A stretch of DNA of 64,000 nt from Nematostella vectensis (lineage: Eukaryota; Cnidaria; Anthozoa; Actiniaria; Edwardsiidae): the NCBI RefSeq assembly GCF_932526225.1, contig NC_064036.1:10113519-10177518 (forward strand), given 5' to 3'. The translations under genes were made by a program, and so were the position numbers. The notes below the pieces were generated by a model. The model was not told where the DNA came from. It searched no databases and saw only the letters and a program-made list of their open reading frames with translations. The stretch's first letter is position 1; each line of letters begins with the position of its first letter. Shown piece after piece: positions 48,201 to 56,692 of this stretch.

Positions 48201-51200
48201 TTTTTCTCAATTATTGAGCAGATAGATGATGCATTACTCAAAGAGGGTAGAATAAAGAATGCATTATTACCATTATTGTGGAGAAACTGCTGGAATCTTT
48301 TGTGTCTTGGAGGGGGGGGGATGGTTGGATATGGAACATGCCAGGAGGGTGGGTGAGGGGTTCTGAAACTTGGGTTTCGAAACTTTTCCAGGGGCTTCTG
48401 ATGTGACTGAGGGTGTGGAAGGGCCGTGAGAAAGCCCTTCTATGTGTTCAGTCATCTAGGGTTGGTAATTGTTTACCTAATCATCCTTGCCTGAAGAAAT
48501 TTCAAGCTTGTAATTAAAAGTATGTTCAACTCTTTGTGATTTATTTCTCTCCATTATGATCATTTTCTGTAGTATAGTTAAAAAGCCTAATTGTTCATTG
48601 TATGTAACCTGAAACTTTTGTTTACAGAGCCCTACACACCAACAGGGAACTTTGAGACAGATTTCCATGAGCTATGCCTCAGGGCTGGCTTTCCCAGCCT
48701 CCAAGTAGTGCCACGCCCACACCGCCCCCCTACCCCAAGCCCTATCCCACAAGAAAATACACCCGTAACAGGAAAAGTAGCTAAGGATGGTGAGGATGAC
48801 CACTGAATTATATTGAATACGAAGAGCAAGAACATGGATTTACATTTCCAATTGTGAGAATAAGATTCAAAGAACATTTTTTTATTCCTGATAATTTTTT
48901 TATTGCTCATTCTGGGACATTCATCCTGGAGCCATCAGTCATTAAACTACAGTATCACGCAGCACTTTATTTTATTTCGGCTGCTATTGGGCCAGTGTCC
49001 ATCATGTTCAGGCATACCTTTTTTTCTGCTTCAGCTAAAGAGGATACAAGTAAGGCGGAGGATAGCACTACGCTATCAGGGAGTGAGCAAGAGGATCCAC
49101 CCCCTACCACCTTCACAACAAAGGACAAGTACACATTCTTTAAGCCAAAGGTAGAGGTTGAGACAGAAGAAGAGGGCAACAAGTCATTCATTAAGGAGAT
49201 TTATATCAGAGGTGAGATAAACTAGAGACCCAGGGAAGTTATAGCTGCATTTGTTGTTGCGCGACTCCCAAGAATTCAAATCCAGGTGGGGCAACAATGA
49301 ATTCAGCTATAATGATACTGAATATAGAGGTTTCTACCAATACAAATGACCTAACCCTAAACCTTGACTAGTTAGAGCAGCAGAAATATCACACCAATTT
49401 TTTATTTGTATTTATTGCCCTTGCACTGATGCCCTCATTGCCCGTATAAGGCGGGAGTCTAAAGATTTTGGACCCCTTCTCCCGCTCTCCTGCATTGAGC
49501 ACCAAATCTCCTGCTTTTAGCAATTTTTATCACTTACCAATAATTATTCTATAGAATGTCGTCATTTTGCCTATTTTCTATTAAAATATTTGAAACGATA
49601 ATTCCCTTGCATAGCACAATTTATCTAACACCATCTTGAGATCTATAAGTGGATTTGTTCGTGAGAGCTTTCAATACGGCAAACGCCTGCAAGGTTAAAC
49701 TCAACCCTCCCCCAAAAAATGAATATACCCCACCCCTCCCCCCAAAATTCTCAAGCCTTGAGGTTTTCGGAGGTTGACAGGTATGGAGCACTCTTTGGGT
49801 GGTTTTACAGCGTGCTCATGATCAGCTTCCTAATATTTGTCTTTCTTTCCTGAGCTCATCACTGACCTCTTTGTTTTGTTTGTTGCAGGATGGACTATTG
49901 ATGACAGAATACTTGAAATCTTAACTGTAACCCTTCCCCCTCTGGATAGATTAACCACAATCAAGTAAGTTCTGTCACACCATCTTATGTTCAGTATATA
50001 TAGAGGGGGGGGGGGGGGGTTGTCACATAACACATTTTGCTACACCCCCGAGTCAGCTTTTCTATGTGTTTTCAAGGGAAATGTTTTCTGGTTTCAGGAT
50101 ACCTGTGGTGCAAAAAATCCCCTTGCTTTTTTGTTCACCACAGGAGTCCCAACAACCGGAAAACACAAATTTACCTATTGGAGAGCCAGCTAGCTAGTAT
50201 TAACTAATTTCTGTGTCCTCTTTTCTTCAGCTTATGGAATAATGGTTTGACTGACAGCAGGTTCAATCTTTTAGCCAGTACAATACAGAGCATGCCGAAT
50301 ATCAAGTAAGGGCACTGATACAGTTTATTTAAAAATGAATGATGCTTTGAAATCAAATGAGAGGATTTGCATTTTCTGCTTATTATCAATTAACATCACC
50401 ATTAATGGTTGAAATTCAAAGAAAATAAATATACAAAGGAAAATGTGAAAAAAAAAACAATGTTATGATGGTGAAATGATAAGTTTCACAGTTTAGAGCA
50501 AATGTCTTTTTTCCCATTTAGAGCCCTATCACTTGACAACAACCCCCTCATTCTTCAACGATACAACGCCTTGCTTGGTGAAGAGAGCACGTAAGTGTTA
50601 TTATTCCTATCACCTGTTAAGGATCGAGTTATTGAGTAAACTAAATGGATACTACAGATTTTGAAAAGAAATATTTTGATTCCTGATTTCTCTAAATTTT
50701 TTATATGGTAAATAAAGTTTTTCGGGTCCATGCAGTTACCCACTTTTTAAAGTGTTGGATTCTAGAATTTCTTTAGGAAGATTTTATTTCAGTAAATTTG
50801 GCCTAAAATAAATGTTATTTTTTGGGACCAGTTCTTCCACTTCTTTCTGTGCAGTTGTAAGAGAGGGGGAACATGGATTTTAGGCAAGAGATGCATGAAT
50901 TGTTTTTTTAGGGGTTTCCTACAGTATTTCTTCATATTTTGAAGCAGGTATATGCTATGCATACAGTAAACACCACTGGGAGCAACTGTGAATTACATGT
51001 GTGAAGTAGCATGTTAAGAATTCCACATATTTGAAATGATGATGTGAAACCCACGTGAAGCTATTGGTGATATGTTGTCCTCCTTTTTCACATCATTCAA
51101 AACATAAAAATTATTTGAAGTAATAAGGTCACCCCAACTTCTAAACTCAGTTACCATGTGAAATATTTAAATGTGGATGCATTCTGACAAATTACAAAAT

Positions 51201-54200
51201 ATAAACTATGTTATTCATGGTGTTCATTACTGTGCAGGATCCAGCATCTGTCCCTCAGAAACTGCTATGTAAATGATATGGGCGCCAAAATGATCGGAGA
51301 CGCACTCACAGTTAACAAGTCTCTTACAACACTGAACCTGTGCTATAACAAGATCACATGCGATGGGGCAGCCAAACTAGCCAAGGTGTGTGTTGTCAAA
51401 ACTGGCATTAATTATTATCTTGGTGAGCATATAATGATGCATCAAAAACACAGCATGTTTGTTCCCACCACCACCAGGGATTTCAGAGTAGGTGGTTGAT
51501 GAGATTGATAAGTATGGGGGTTGTTATTCTATTTTATTAGCTCAAATAAAACTGTAATCAACATTTTTTTAAAAGTAAGCCTGTGCTCGGTGGAAAATAG
51601 CTGGCGGTTCCACCGGCCGCCGGGGCCTAATGAAACCCCTGACCACCCTAATAAAAAATTCAGTTGTATCCACGGACAATATTTAAAGGATAGAGGACAC
51701 TCATTTTCTGTCACCCTGACAGTTTTAGGGTACCTAAGGTGATTAACAGGCCTTCTATTGGTTGTCTCTAGGATCTCTGAGTTCCATACAGCCTACAGAA
51801 TTTCCCCTGCATTTCAGTGTTCCATGCAATAACTGCATTTTTGGCTGCTAGATGGGTCGGAGGGGTGGTGGCCTATTTCTACTGGACTAATGTATAGCCA
51901 TTCTAATGAGATATCCTCTTTTTACCCAAAGGGTCTACGGATGAATAGAATACTGCTGACTTTAAACCTTGGAAGCAATCTTATTGGAGATAATGGGGCT
52001 TCCAAACTTGCTGAGGTACTTAGTATGTCTTAGTATGAGTACTTAGTATATTTTTTTTATAAAATTTGTACAAAATTTAAATTGAAACAATACCTTATGT
52101 TTACAGGTTATTTCAAGTTTTTCTCTAAGCCATGAAGAGATCATTGCAAGGCGGCTTCTCATATCTAAGAAATCTCCTGAAGAAGTAAGTCTTAAAAGTG
52201 TTCCACTCTGATGCAATGTTTTATCATGACTTAACGATAGTTTTGCTGAACACAGGGAGCCAGTCCATCCAGGAGTCTAAATGCGCCCATAGGAGGCTCA
52301 AAGGAAAGGCCAGCAAGTGTCCGTAGTGGGTAGGTTGTTGCTATGTTTATCCCATAAGGCGAGGCAACCCCCCCCCCCCCCCCAAAAAAATATTGTGATG
52401 TGTACTTCCTATAACATGAAAGATAATACTTTGTAGGGGCCACTTGAGTAAGGAAGAGAGAAAGAGCAGAGAAAAGGACAGAGCAAGCAAGAAGAAGGTA
52501 AAATGATCAAGTGAATTAATTGTATTTTATTATATAGTATATATTAGGGAATTGAGATGGTAAGATGCTTCTGGGGGAGCAGTCATTAATTACTGAGGGG
52601 GGAGGCTGTAATTTTGCAAAACCCTGGGCTCAAACATTCTGACCCCCCCCTCAAATCCAAGCCCAAAAAATCGTGACCCCCCCTAAATCTGCACCCAAAA
52701 AAACGAAGCCCCCTACATATTTGCTGCCTCCCCAGTAATTAATGACCGCTTCCTAACAAATATTATTTTTTCTTGTTCATTTAACAGGAAGGAAAAAAGC
52801 AAGAAGAAAAGGCTAAGAAATGTAAGTTTGTAAATTAGGTTCATGACACCCCATGAAGCTCTTTGTATTGATTGAGTTTATTGTATTACCAATAGAGTCA
52901 GCATATAGCCAGTATTTGCCAGGGTGGATGTGCCAAATGGATATCACATGCAAACATGTTTGGAATTGAGCTATTTTTTAATGTGAAAACACTGCTGGGG
53001 GAGCTAGTACATGCCTCAGGCAGGGCTTCTGGAATTACGCGGAAAAAACTCAAAATTACGCTGGATTCTTTACTGAATTACGCGCTAAATTACACGGAAT
53101 ATCAACTGTTATGCCCAAACTACATTTTGTACCGAAGGAAAGCACAAAATAACTTTAAAAGGTTATTTTTTTTAGTGAAAATATCTTAGGCAAGTTTTCG
53201 TTGGCTCCTAGCCACCAGCCAATTAAAAAAAAGGTTTTCGCGGTCTAGCAAAGAACGCCTAGTCGTTTTATTTGTTTTCGAAATTCAGTTCGAAATATCG
53301 CACTCTTAGGAAGAATATCTCTCTCTTTTTTTACGAGAAAGAGGTAAGAACCCTAAAAGAACACACCAGCCGTGCACTTAAATGTTTTGTCTTTCAAAAT
53401 TTAGCCAAATTACGCGGGATTACGCGGAAATTTGTGGATTATGCGGAAAAAGCCAAATTACGTGCTTCCGCCTCAGGTCTTGCTGGTTCGCATAAGTCAA
53501 CGGTACCAACATTTTGATGGCCCTTGATCAAAAACGTTAACCAGGCGTGTTAGTCAAAATTTGCTGAGGGCCTAGGGTGGGGGGCAATCATTATGGAGAA
53601 AGTATGATATTTAATAATCCTTCGATAAGAAATGACCTACTTTTTAGCATCCAAGGAGGGTGCAGTTCCCCTTGCGTACCTCCGTAGCTACTTGCATGTT
53701 GACAGATGTCTTGTCTATTGCAGCTGCATCTATCGAGTCTGTCAAGGCAGCTAGCAAGGGCAAGAAGGCATCTGCTGTCAAGGGTGACAAGAAAGGTGCA
53801 CAACAACCAGAACAAGAGGTATTACGAAAAAATATGCAGCAACTCTCAAGGGTGGGACGTGTGGGTTGGGAGTCGTGTGAGTCGTGGGAGGTGCAGTCGC
53901 TTAGCATAGGAAATCTCCCATTGCTAGTTATGTTCTTTTGTAACAATTTCCTATTTCCACCATTCTATAGATTGGTGAGGGGGAAGTAAAATGTTTGCAT
54001 GGGTGGTGGGTCTAGACTCTAAAATGCTACATATATTAGGCATGACAAAAGGCTTCATACCTAAATATCTGATTATATTGTACACTGAAATGTCCAAGAT
54101 ATAAACAAGGTAACAAAGATTTTGGGGTCAAATTTATCTAAATTTTACATCAGAAAACACCTTTCTTTTTCTTTGCCTGTAAGTTGGTTTCATGGACAGT

Positions 54201-56438
54201 AGGGAAAAAAAGGAAAATATAATTGGGTCTCTTCCTACAGAAAAAGATATTTGCCTAGTGTTGGGTTTTCTTCACTTAACTAAGTACACTTAGGACTTGT
54301 GAAAATCCTTTTTCCTAACTTCAGCTCTTTTTGTTGTGCTGTGCATCATAGCAACAAAATTTTCTTTCGCAGCAACCTGAGGTACTTGAGTTCCCAAACC
54401 CCCTACTGGAGATACCGCTAAAGGAAGAGGGAGGAGAGATTGTCATCCCTGGTAACCGGGCTCTTATCAGCATCAATCTTGCTAGTAAGTTCTTTATGAT
54501 ATTACCTGTGTGATACATAAATGAAGGATATTATTCAAGTGAACACCTGTTATTAAGCATAGTTATTAGAGTGGACTGGTTGGGAAACCTCGTGAACTTT
54601 AAAGAGACATGTTATTGTTCTCTTATTTCTGAGTTATCTGGCCATAACCGTGCACAGGTCTAGTGTACAGTACAAGAGATTATATGTAAAACAAAGAATT
54701 GTTGTTATTTGCATCGATACCACATCTCTATCTTTACAAATATCTTCAGTATTGATGCAGACTCGTACACTAAGTTTGTTTGATAGAGCTCTACTCACTC
54801 TAGAATTTTAGCACAACACTTGTACAAAACATGTCTGTATAAAACTAATTTTCTAGGGCTGTAGAGCTCGGGATATACTGGTGATCAAACATGCTTATTA
54901 TCCTCAGGGAATAAAGTAAGTGAAATGGGAGTTGAGGCCTTCCTGATTGCAGTTCAAAGACAAACAGAACTAATATCCTCTTCACCCAAGCCTTCAGGGC
55001 TGATGAGGCTGTCCCTAGCGGTAAGCCTATGTACAATAATGCACTGAGGCAGGTCTGGTTGACGAGGGTTTCTTAATTTGTGGGTTAAAATTTTCCAAAA
55101 ATATATATAAAGCTTTCTCTCAAGGAGACTTGAAAAACTTTCTTAGTAAAAGGTTTTTATCTTAAAGGTGTCCTTATTTCAGAAGTAGGCATCCGTAGAG
55201 CAGGCTGTAACCATATAGGTGTGGAAATATTAATTATCTTAGGGAAAGGTTTCCCTTAGATCTGCATCTGTGTACCATAATTTCTTTGGTATTTTCTTGT
55301 GTCTCCCTTTCTTGGGAGTTTTGTCATTTCTTCTACTAAAAGATGTTGTCCATTCATGTTTCAGAAAAATAAATTTGCTCCTAATAATGGTACTTATCTA
55401 CGCCTTATGGACATCATGCAGACTAAAGACCCATTTTACAAACCTCCTGAGCCTGCTGAGGACACTATTAGTACCATCAAGGTGAGGTCACCCTTCTTTA
55501 TTGGATTTTGGGGCCATAATGGGGTAATTGTTGGTTGAACTATATTTGGTAAAGAATCAACTGGATATTGAAAGTTAAAACAGTTGGACCTTAGTGGTGA
55601 AAGCTCTGAGCATCTTGTGTCACCACTGAAACATGAAACAGCTCAGTTTTCAGGTGCAAAGATATATTTTTATCTAAATTTTCAGAATGCTACCATCTTG
55701 ATATCATTTTTTTAAATCCTGCATCTCACTGCTGAATCTTATTAATTGTAATTTTATTTTCTCATGCCCACCCATAGATGTGTGTTATATGTGAGGATTA
55801 CACAAGCCACTTGAGACTGTCTTCCTAATTTCTCATTTGTACACAAAATCTGACCAGTCTCAGTCCCCTCTCCACATCCTTGAGATCCAAATGATTAACT
55901 TATAGGTGGAAAGTCAGCCAACAAACTGGAAGAAATAACTAAAGCCCTGTATGTAAAACATATGGATGTATTTGGCTTGATTTATTGGAAACAGCACTGC
56001 GTGAAACCTAAAAGCACAAGTGTGCCCAAGTCACATCTCACAATCAACAGCGTAGCATGATGCACTTTGCACTTGTTATGCCTTAAAGTGTGAGGGGGGA
56101 TAAATGGTTTGCATGGAAATGATAACATCCGCAAAGAAGGAAATGTGAAAACCAAGAGAAGTAATGGAAAACGATAAGCGAAACACTTTTCGTAAACCAA
56201 AAGCTGAATTTAAATACACTTTCTAATCCACAAAATGTGGTACAGTATGTCGCCTTCTTAAAAGTTGCGCATGCTGCTTAAAAGCCTTTCAGCTGTTATT
56301 TACAAGCTAGTTACCAGAAACTGACCTCACAGTTCGCTGGTACCACAAAATAGTTTCTCAAACAATTTGCATACAATTTTTATTAACATACCAATGTTTA
56401 ATATGCTTTTTCCTCTTTGTTTGTAGGAGGATCCTTGA
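33298..56438 (+). CDS. LRRC71: Leucine-rich repeat-containing protein 71 orthologue, 18 exons
   Basis: Exons: 33298-33415, 34351-34410, 48628-48789, 49035-49211, 49889-49964, 50231-50305, 50522-50590, 51238-51385, 51932-52015, 52107-52184, 52256-52329, 52437-52497, 52788-52821, 53724-53818, 54373-54484, 54908-55020, 55365-55481, 56427-56438. Phases agree; total is 554 aa, close to my recollection of about 559 for the human protein. Residues 1-115 are low-complexity. The diagnostic block FFKPKVEVE...FIKEIYIRGW lies near 150-175. LRR-type repeats follow (IQHLSLRNCYVNDMGA; LTTLNLCYNKITCDGA; LLTLNLGSNLIGDNGA), then a Lys/Glu/Ser-rich linker (about 325-437) and a last LRR-like pair (ISINLARNKVSEMG, LMRLSLAKNKFAP). 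Little is established about function; cilium-linked expression is an inference. The exon 2 start is the least certain (34351 chosen by phase and pyrimidine tract). Intron 2 is 14.2 kb because of the transposon array. Confidence 0.9.
35164..35897. mobile_element. Short TIR element (734 bp) in LRRC71 intron 2
   Basis: It starts ggtcgcactagcaagatgtt and ends in the exact inverse (aacatcttgctagtgcgacc), giving TIRs of at least 23 bp. An internal palindrome (gatgtcctgccc / gggcaggacatc) lies at about 35724-35749. It has a 136-codon open frame (35396-35806) with no recognised domain. Part of this element, from 35529 onward, is carried along in each tandem Ginger unit. Confidence 0.7.
35396..35806 (+). 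CDS. 136-codon ORF in the TIR element, unidentified
   Basis: An open frame from ATG to TAG spanning most of the element. It contains a hydrophobic stretch near residues 20-40 and basic segments. I recognise no transposase or other domain. Three downstream copies retain only the last 90 codons, with few changes. It may be chance or a relic. Confidence 0.2.
   Translation: MKGKKSAAFGLDLPIHRAALVRCIAVAFTQLIANLVVYYAPKAKTYMFGLELTVPHAARLLEIRDFVRNSPLALKAKRRLLFETIYIFCVSDVLYAIRIKANRVPLISGRCPALGQDIGSFEVLSRPANLLCCVKT
35970..35973. repeat. Target-site duplication TGTC, left copy
   Basis: tgtc precedes the transposon terminus TGTTGTGG at 35974. The same four bases follow the last transposon copy at 47233-47236. 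A 4-bp duplication is the known size for Ginger elements. Confidence 0.7.
36324..36393 (-). other. tRNA-like module, transposon copy 1
   Basis: On the - strand 70 nt contain an A box (TAGCGCAGTTGG) and a B box (GGTTCAAATCC) at tRNA spacing. A five-pair anticodon stem encloses the loop GTTTCAA (anticodon TTC by position). Acceptor and T stems pair poorly, so it is probably a degenerate tRNA or SINE-type head rather than a working tRNA gene. Confidence 0.6.
36480..38138 (+). CDS. Ginger-type DDE integrase/transposase, copy 1
   Basis: A 552-aa intronless protein. It carries a retroviral-like integrase: an N-terminal zinc-binding segment (H113, H118, C147, H150; the usual last Cys is His), then a catalytic core with D179 (IELDL), D241 (CDNGTEF) and E277 (LVERSN). 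The last two are 36 apart, as in D,D-35-E enzymes. A C-terminal SH3-like segment at about 470-530 (NVYDIVAIQIHKSDK, KITEIDST) resembles KRBA2/SCAND3-type domesticated integrases. Between core and C-terminus lie six copies of a 14-residue acidic repeat (EQEEQLEDNPTVPL). The frame is intact, so the enzyme could be active; this is inferred, not shown. Confidence 0.85.
   Translation: MRIVDDTVLSNMADCVDSQEFLKQIDTIKEQAKTQKSGINVFITDEFYSKAQDYLKEKAKGNERRISNQMTKTEIEAIKRKKWTLNAKNEVVSSGGKPVLCRSQLHQHLSFAHQRVAHRGRQKTEKWIQDNFAEVTQKVINVFVQLCKYHAEQKPITRRVKEVTKPFQAPTFLSFIELDLMDFRNTPCKCSKRHQWVLNIIDHHSKYVTCWPLKGKNAVEVLQGLQNYCYSFGFPKKIVCDNGTEFSNAMLNSFCEENNIKICHGSARTPTTQGLVERSNRTWKEDMRAILISKQKSVGEWCKATMEASYTMNITYHRAIKCSPYEAVFGFKAHHEANRIEQDGQEVQEKQLEDNPTVPLEQEEQLEDNPTVPLEQEEQLEDNPTVPLEQEEQLEDNPTVPLEQEEQLEDNPTVPLEQEEQLEDNPTVPLEEHIDNEGRKCKRKKICESQKTYNEKMKKQTQKAKKFKFNVYDIVAIQIHKSDKVSKLHPNMLIGKITEIDSTSNYVKVVTQFGIIKGLIAPTRLNPCTATNVAFDYDHEVSFTYACKQCQS
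37500..37770 (+). repeat. 42-bp in-frame repeat inside the integrase gene
   Basis: Six tandem copies encode a 14-aa acidic unit in copies 1-3. Copy 4 has three. Because the unit is a multiple of three, expansion and contraction leave the frame open. Confidence 0.9.
38246..38372. repeat. 49-bp repeat near the transposon right end
   Basis: A unit containing aaggtactatgaatataaag and ccgtacccaaccttgtccc occurs about three times here, likewise in copies 2 and 3, and about five times in copy 4 (46905-47136). Confidence 0.85.
39249..39318 (-). other. tRNA-like module, transposon copy 2
   Basis: Identical in A-box, B-box and loop to the module in copy 1. Confidence 0.55.
39405..41063 (+). CDS. Ginger-type DDE integrase/transposase, copy 2
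   Basis: A 552-aa frame with a translation identical to copy 1, including D179, D241, E277 and the six acidic repeats. The identity means either recent duplication or homogenisation; selection cannot be separated from youth by eye. Confidence 0.85.
   Translation: MRIVDDTVLSNMADCVDSQEFLKQIDTIKEQAKTQKSGINVFITDEFYSKAQDYLKEKAKGNERRISNQMTKTEIEAIKRKKWTLNAKNEVVSSGGKPVLCRSQLHQHLSFAHQRVAHRGRQKTEKWIQDNFAEVTQKVINVFVQLCKYHAEQKPITRRVKEVTKPFQAPTFLSFIELDLMDFRNTPCKCSKRHQWVLNIIDHHSKYVTCWPLKGKNAVEVLQGLQNYCYSFGFPKKIVCDNGTEFSNAMLNSFCEENNIKICHGSARTPTTQGLVERSNRTWKEDMRAILISKQKSVGEWCKATMEASYTMNITYHRAIKCSPYEAVFGFKAHHEANRIEQDGQEVQEKQLEDNPTVPLEQEEQLEDNPTVPLEQEEQLEDNPTVPLEQEEQLEDNPTVPLEQEEQLEDNPTVPLEQEEQLEDNPTVPLEEHIDNEGRKCKRKKICESQKTYNEKMKKQTQKAKKFKFNVYDIVAIQIHKSDKVSKLHPNMLIGKITEIDSTSNYVKVVTQFGIIKGLIAPTRLNPCTATNVAFDYDHEVSFTYACKQCQS
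42174..42243 (-). other. tRNA-like module, transposon copy 3
   Basis: Same sequence as in copy 1. Confidence 0.55.
42330..43988 (+). CDS. Ginger-type DDE integrase/transposase, copy 3
   Basis: A 552-aa frame with the same protein as copies 1 and 2. One silent difference near 42750 (aatgttttcgta instead of aatgtgttcgta) is shared with copy 4, again linking copies 3 and 4. Confidence 0.85.
   Translation: MRIVDDTVLSNMADCVDSQEFLKQIDTIKEQAKTQKSGINVFITDEFYSKAQDYLKEKAKGNERRISNQMTKTEIEAIKRKKWTLNAKNEVVSSGGKPVLCRSQLHQHLSFAHQRVAHRGRQKTEKWIQDNFAEVTQKVINVFVQLCKYHAEQKPITRRVKEVTKPFQAPTFLSFIELDLMDFRNTPCKCSKRHQWVLNIIDHHSKYVTCWPLKGKNAVEVLQGLQNYCYSFGFPKKIVCDNGTEFSNAMLNSFCEENNIKICHGSARTPTTQGLVERSNRTWKEDMRAILISKQKSVGEWCKATMEASYTMNITYHRAIKCSPYEAVFGFKAHHEANRIEQDGQEVQEKQLEDNPTVPLEQEEQLEDNPTVPLEQEEQLEDNPTVPLEQEEQLEDNPTVPLEQEEQLEDNPTVPLEQEEQLEDNPTVPLEEHIDNEGRKCKRKKICESQKTYNEKMKKQTQKAKKFKFNVYDIVAIQIHKSDKVSKLHPNMLIGKITEIDSTSNYVKVVTQFGIIKGLIAPTRLNPCTATNVAFDYDHEVSFTYACKQCQS
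45117..45186 (-). other. tRNA-like module, transposon copy 4
   Basis: Same sequence as in copy 1. Confidence 0.55.
45273..46794 (+). pseudogene. Ginger-type integrase, copy 4, frameshifted
   Basis: The frame matches the other copies up to about residue 335 (GFKAH). A deletion of 11 bp relative to the others (near 46288) then shifts the frame, which stops at 46343. The C-terminal part remains open in another frame (46258-46794) with only three acidic repeats. The catalytic D, D and E lie before the break, so a truncated product would keep the core but lose the C-terminal domain. One substitution (Q to K at residue 226, GLKNY) is also seen. Confidence 0.85.
47233..47236. repeat. Target-site duplication TGTC, right copy
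   Basis: Found directly after the right terminus of the fourth transposon copy (ccacaaca|tgtc). The first three copies are followed by cgta instead, so only the outermost pair brackets the array. Confidence 0.7.
47237..48627. other. Remainder of LRRC71 intron 2
   Basis: AT-rich intron DNA up to the acceptor at 48626-48627. No element or exon is recognised; there is a short poly-G run near 48312. Confidence 0.5.
52578..52752. mobile_element. MITE in LRRC71 intron 12
   Basis: The left end contains gcagtcattaattactgagg and the right end its inverse (ccccagtaattaatgaccgc). The element is about 175 bp with a C-rich interior and no coding capacity. Confidence 0.6.
53030..53475. repeat. Cluster of attacgcgg-like motifs in LRRC71 intron 13
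   Basis: Variants of aattacgcgg recur at both ends of this stretch (53034-53100 and 53405-53465), in the same orientation, around an unremarkable centre. This may be a simple repeat or a degenerate element. Confidence 0.35.
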
Positions 56439-56616
56439 CAGAAATTATAAAGTCAAATCAAGTGTACCAGAATTCTTTTAATTGTGAATATTTCCATAGT
56501 CAGTACACCACAACTGCACACTGCTTGTTTCTTTCAGAAAATAGTGGCTTTATAAATAATGGTGTTTGTTTTAGAAAAAAGTGGTTTTTGTAAATAATGT
56601 TATAAATAATAATAAT

Positions 56617-56626
56617 AATAAATAAA
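56617..56626 (+). terminator. Likely LRRC71 polyadenylation signal
   Basis: Two overlapping AATAAA hexamers lie about 180 bp after the LRRC71 stop codon, at the end of an AAT run. They lie just short of the stop codon of the convergent phosphatase gene (56693). Confidence 0.5.
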
Positions 56627-56692
56627 AAGTGAGCATTGCTACCACTATAAACAGCCTTCCAACCGCACAAAATTTAATTAAAATTCCCTTCC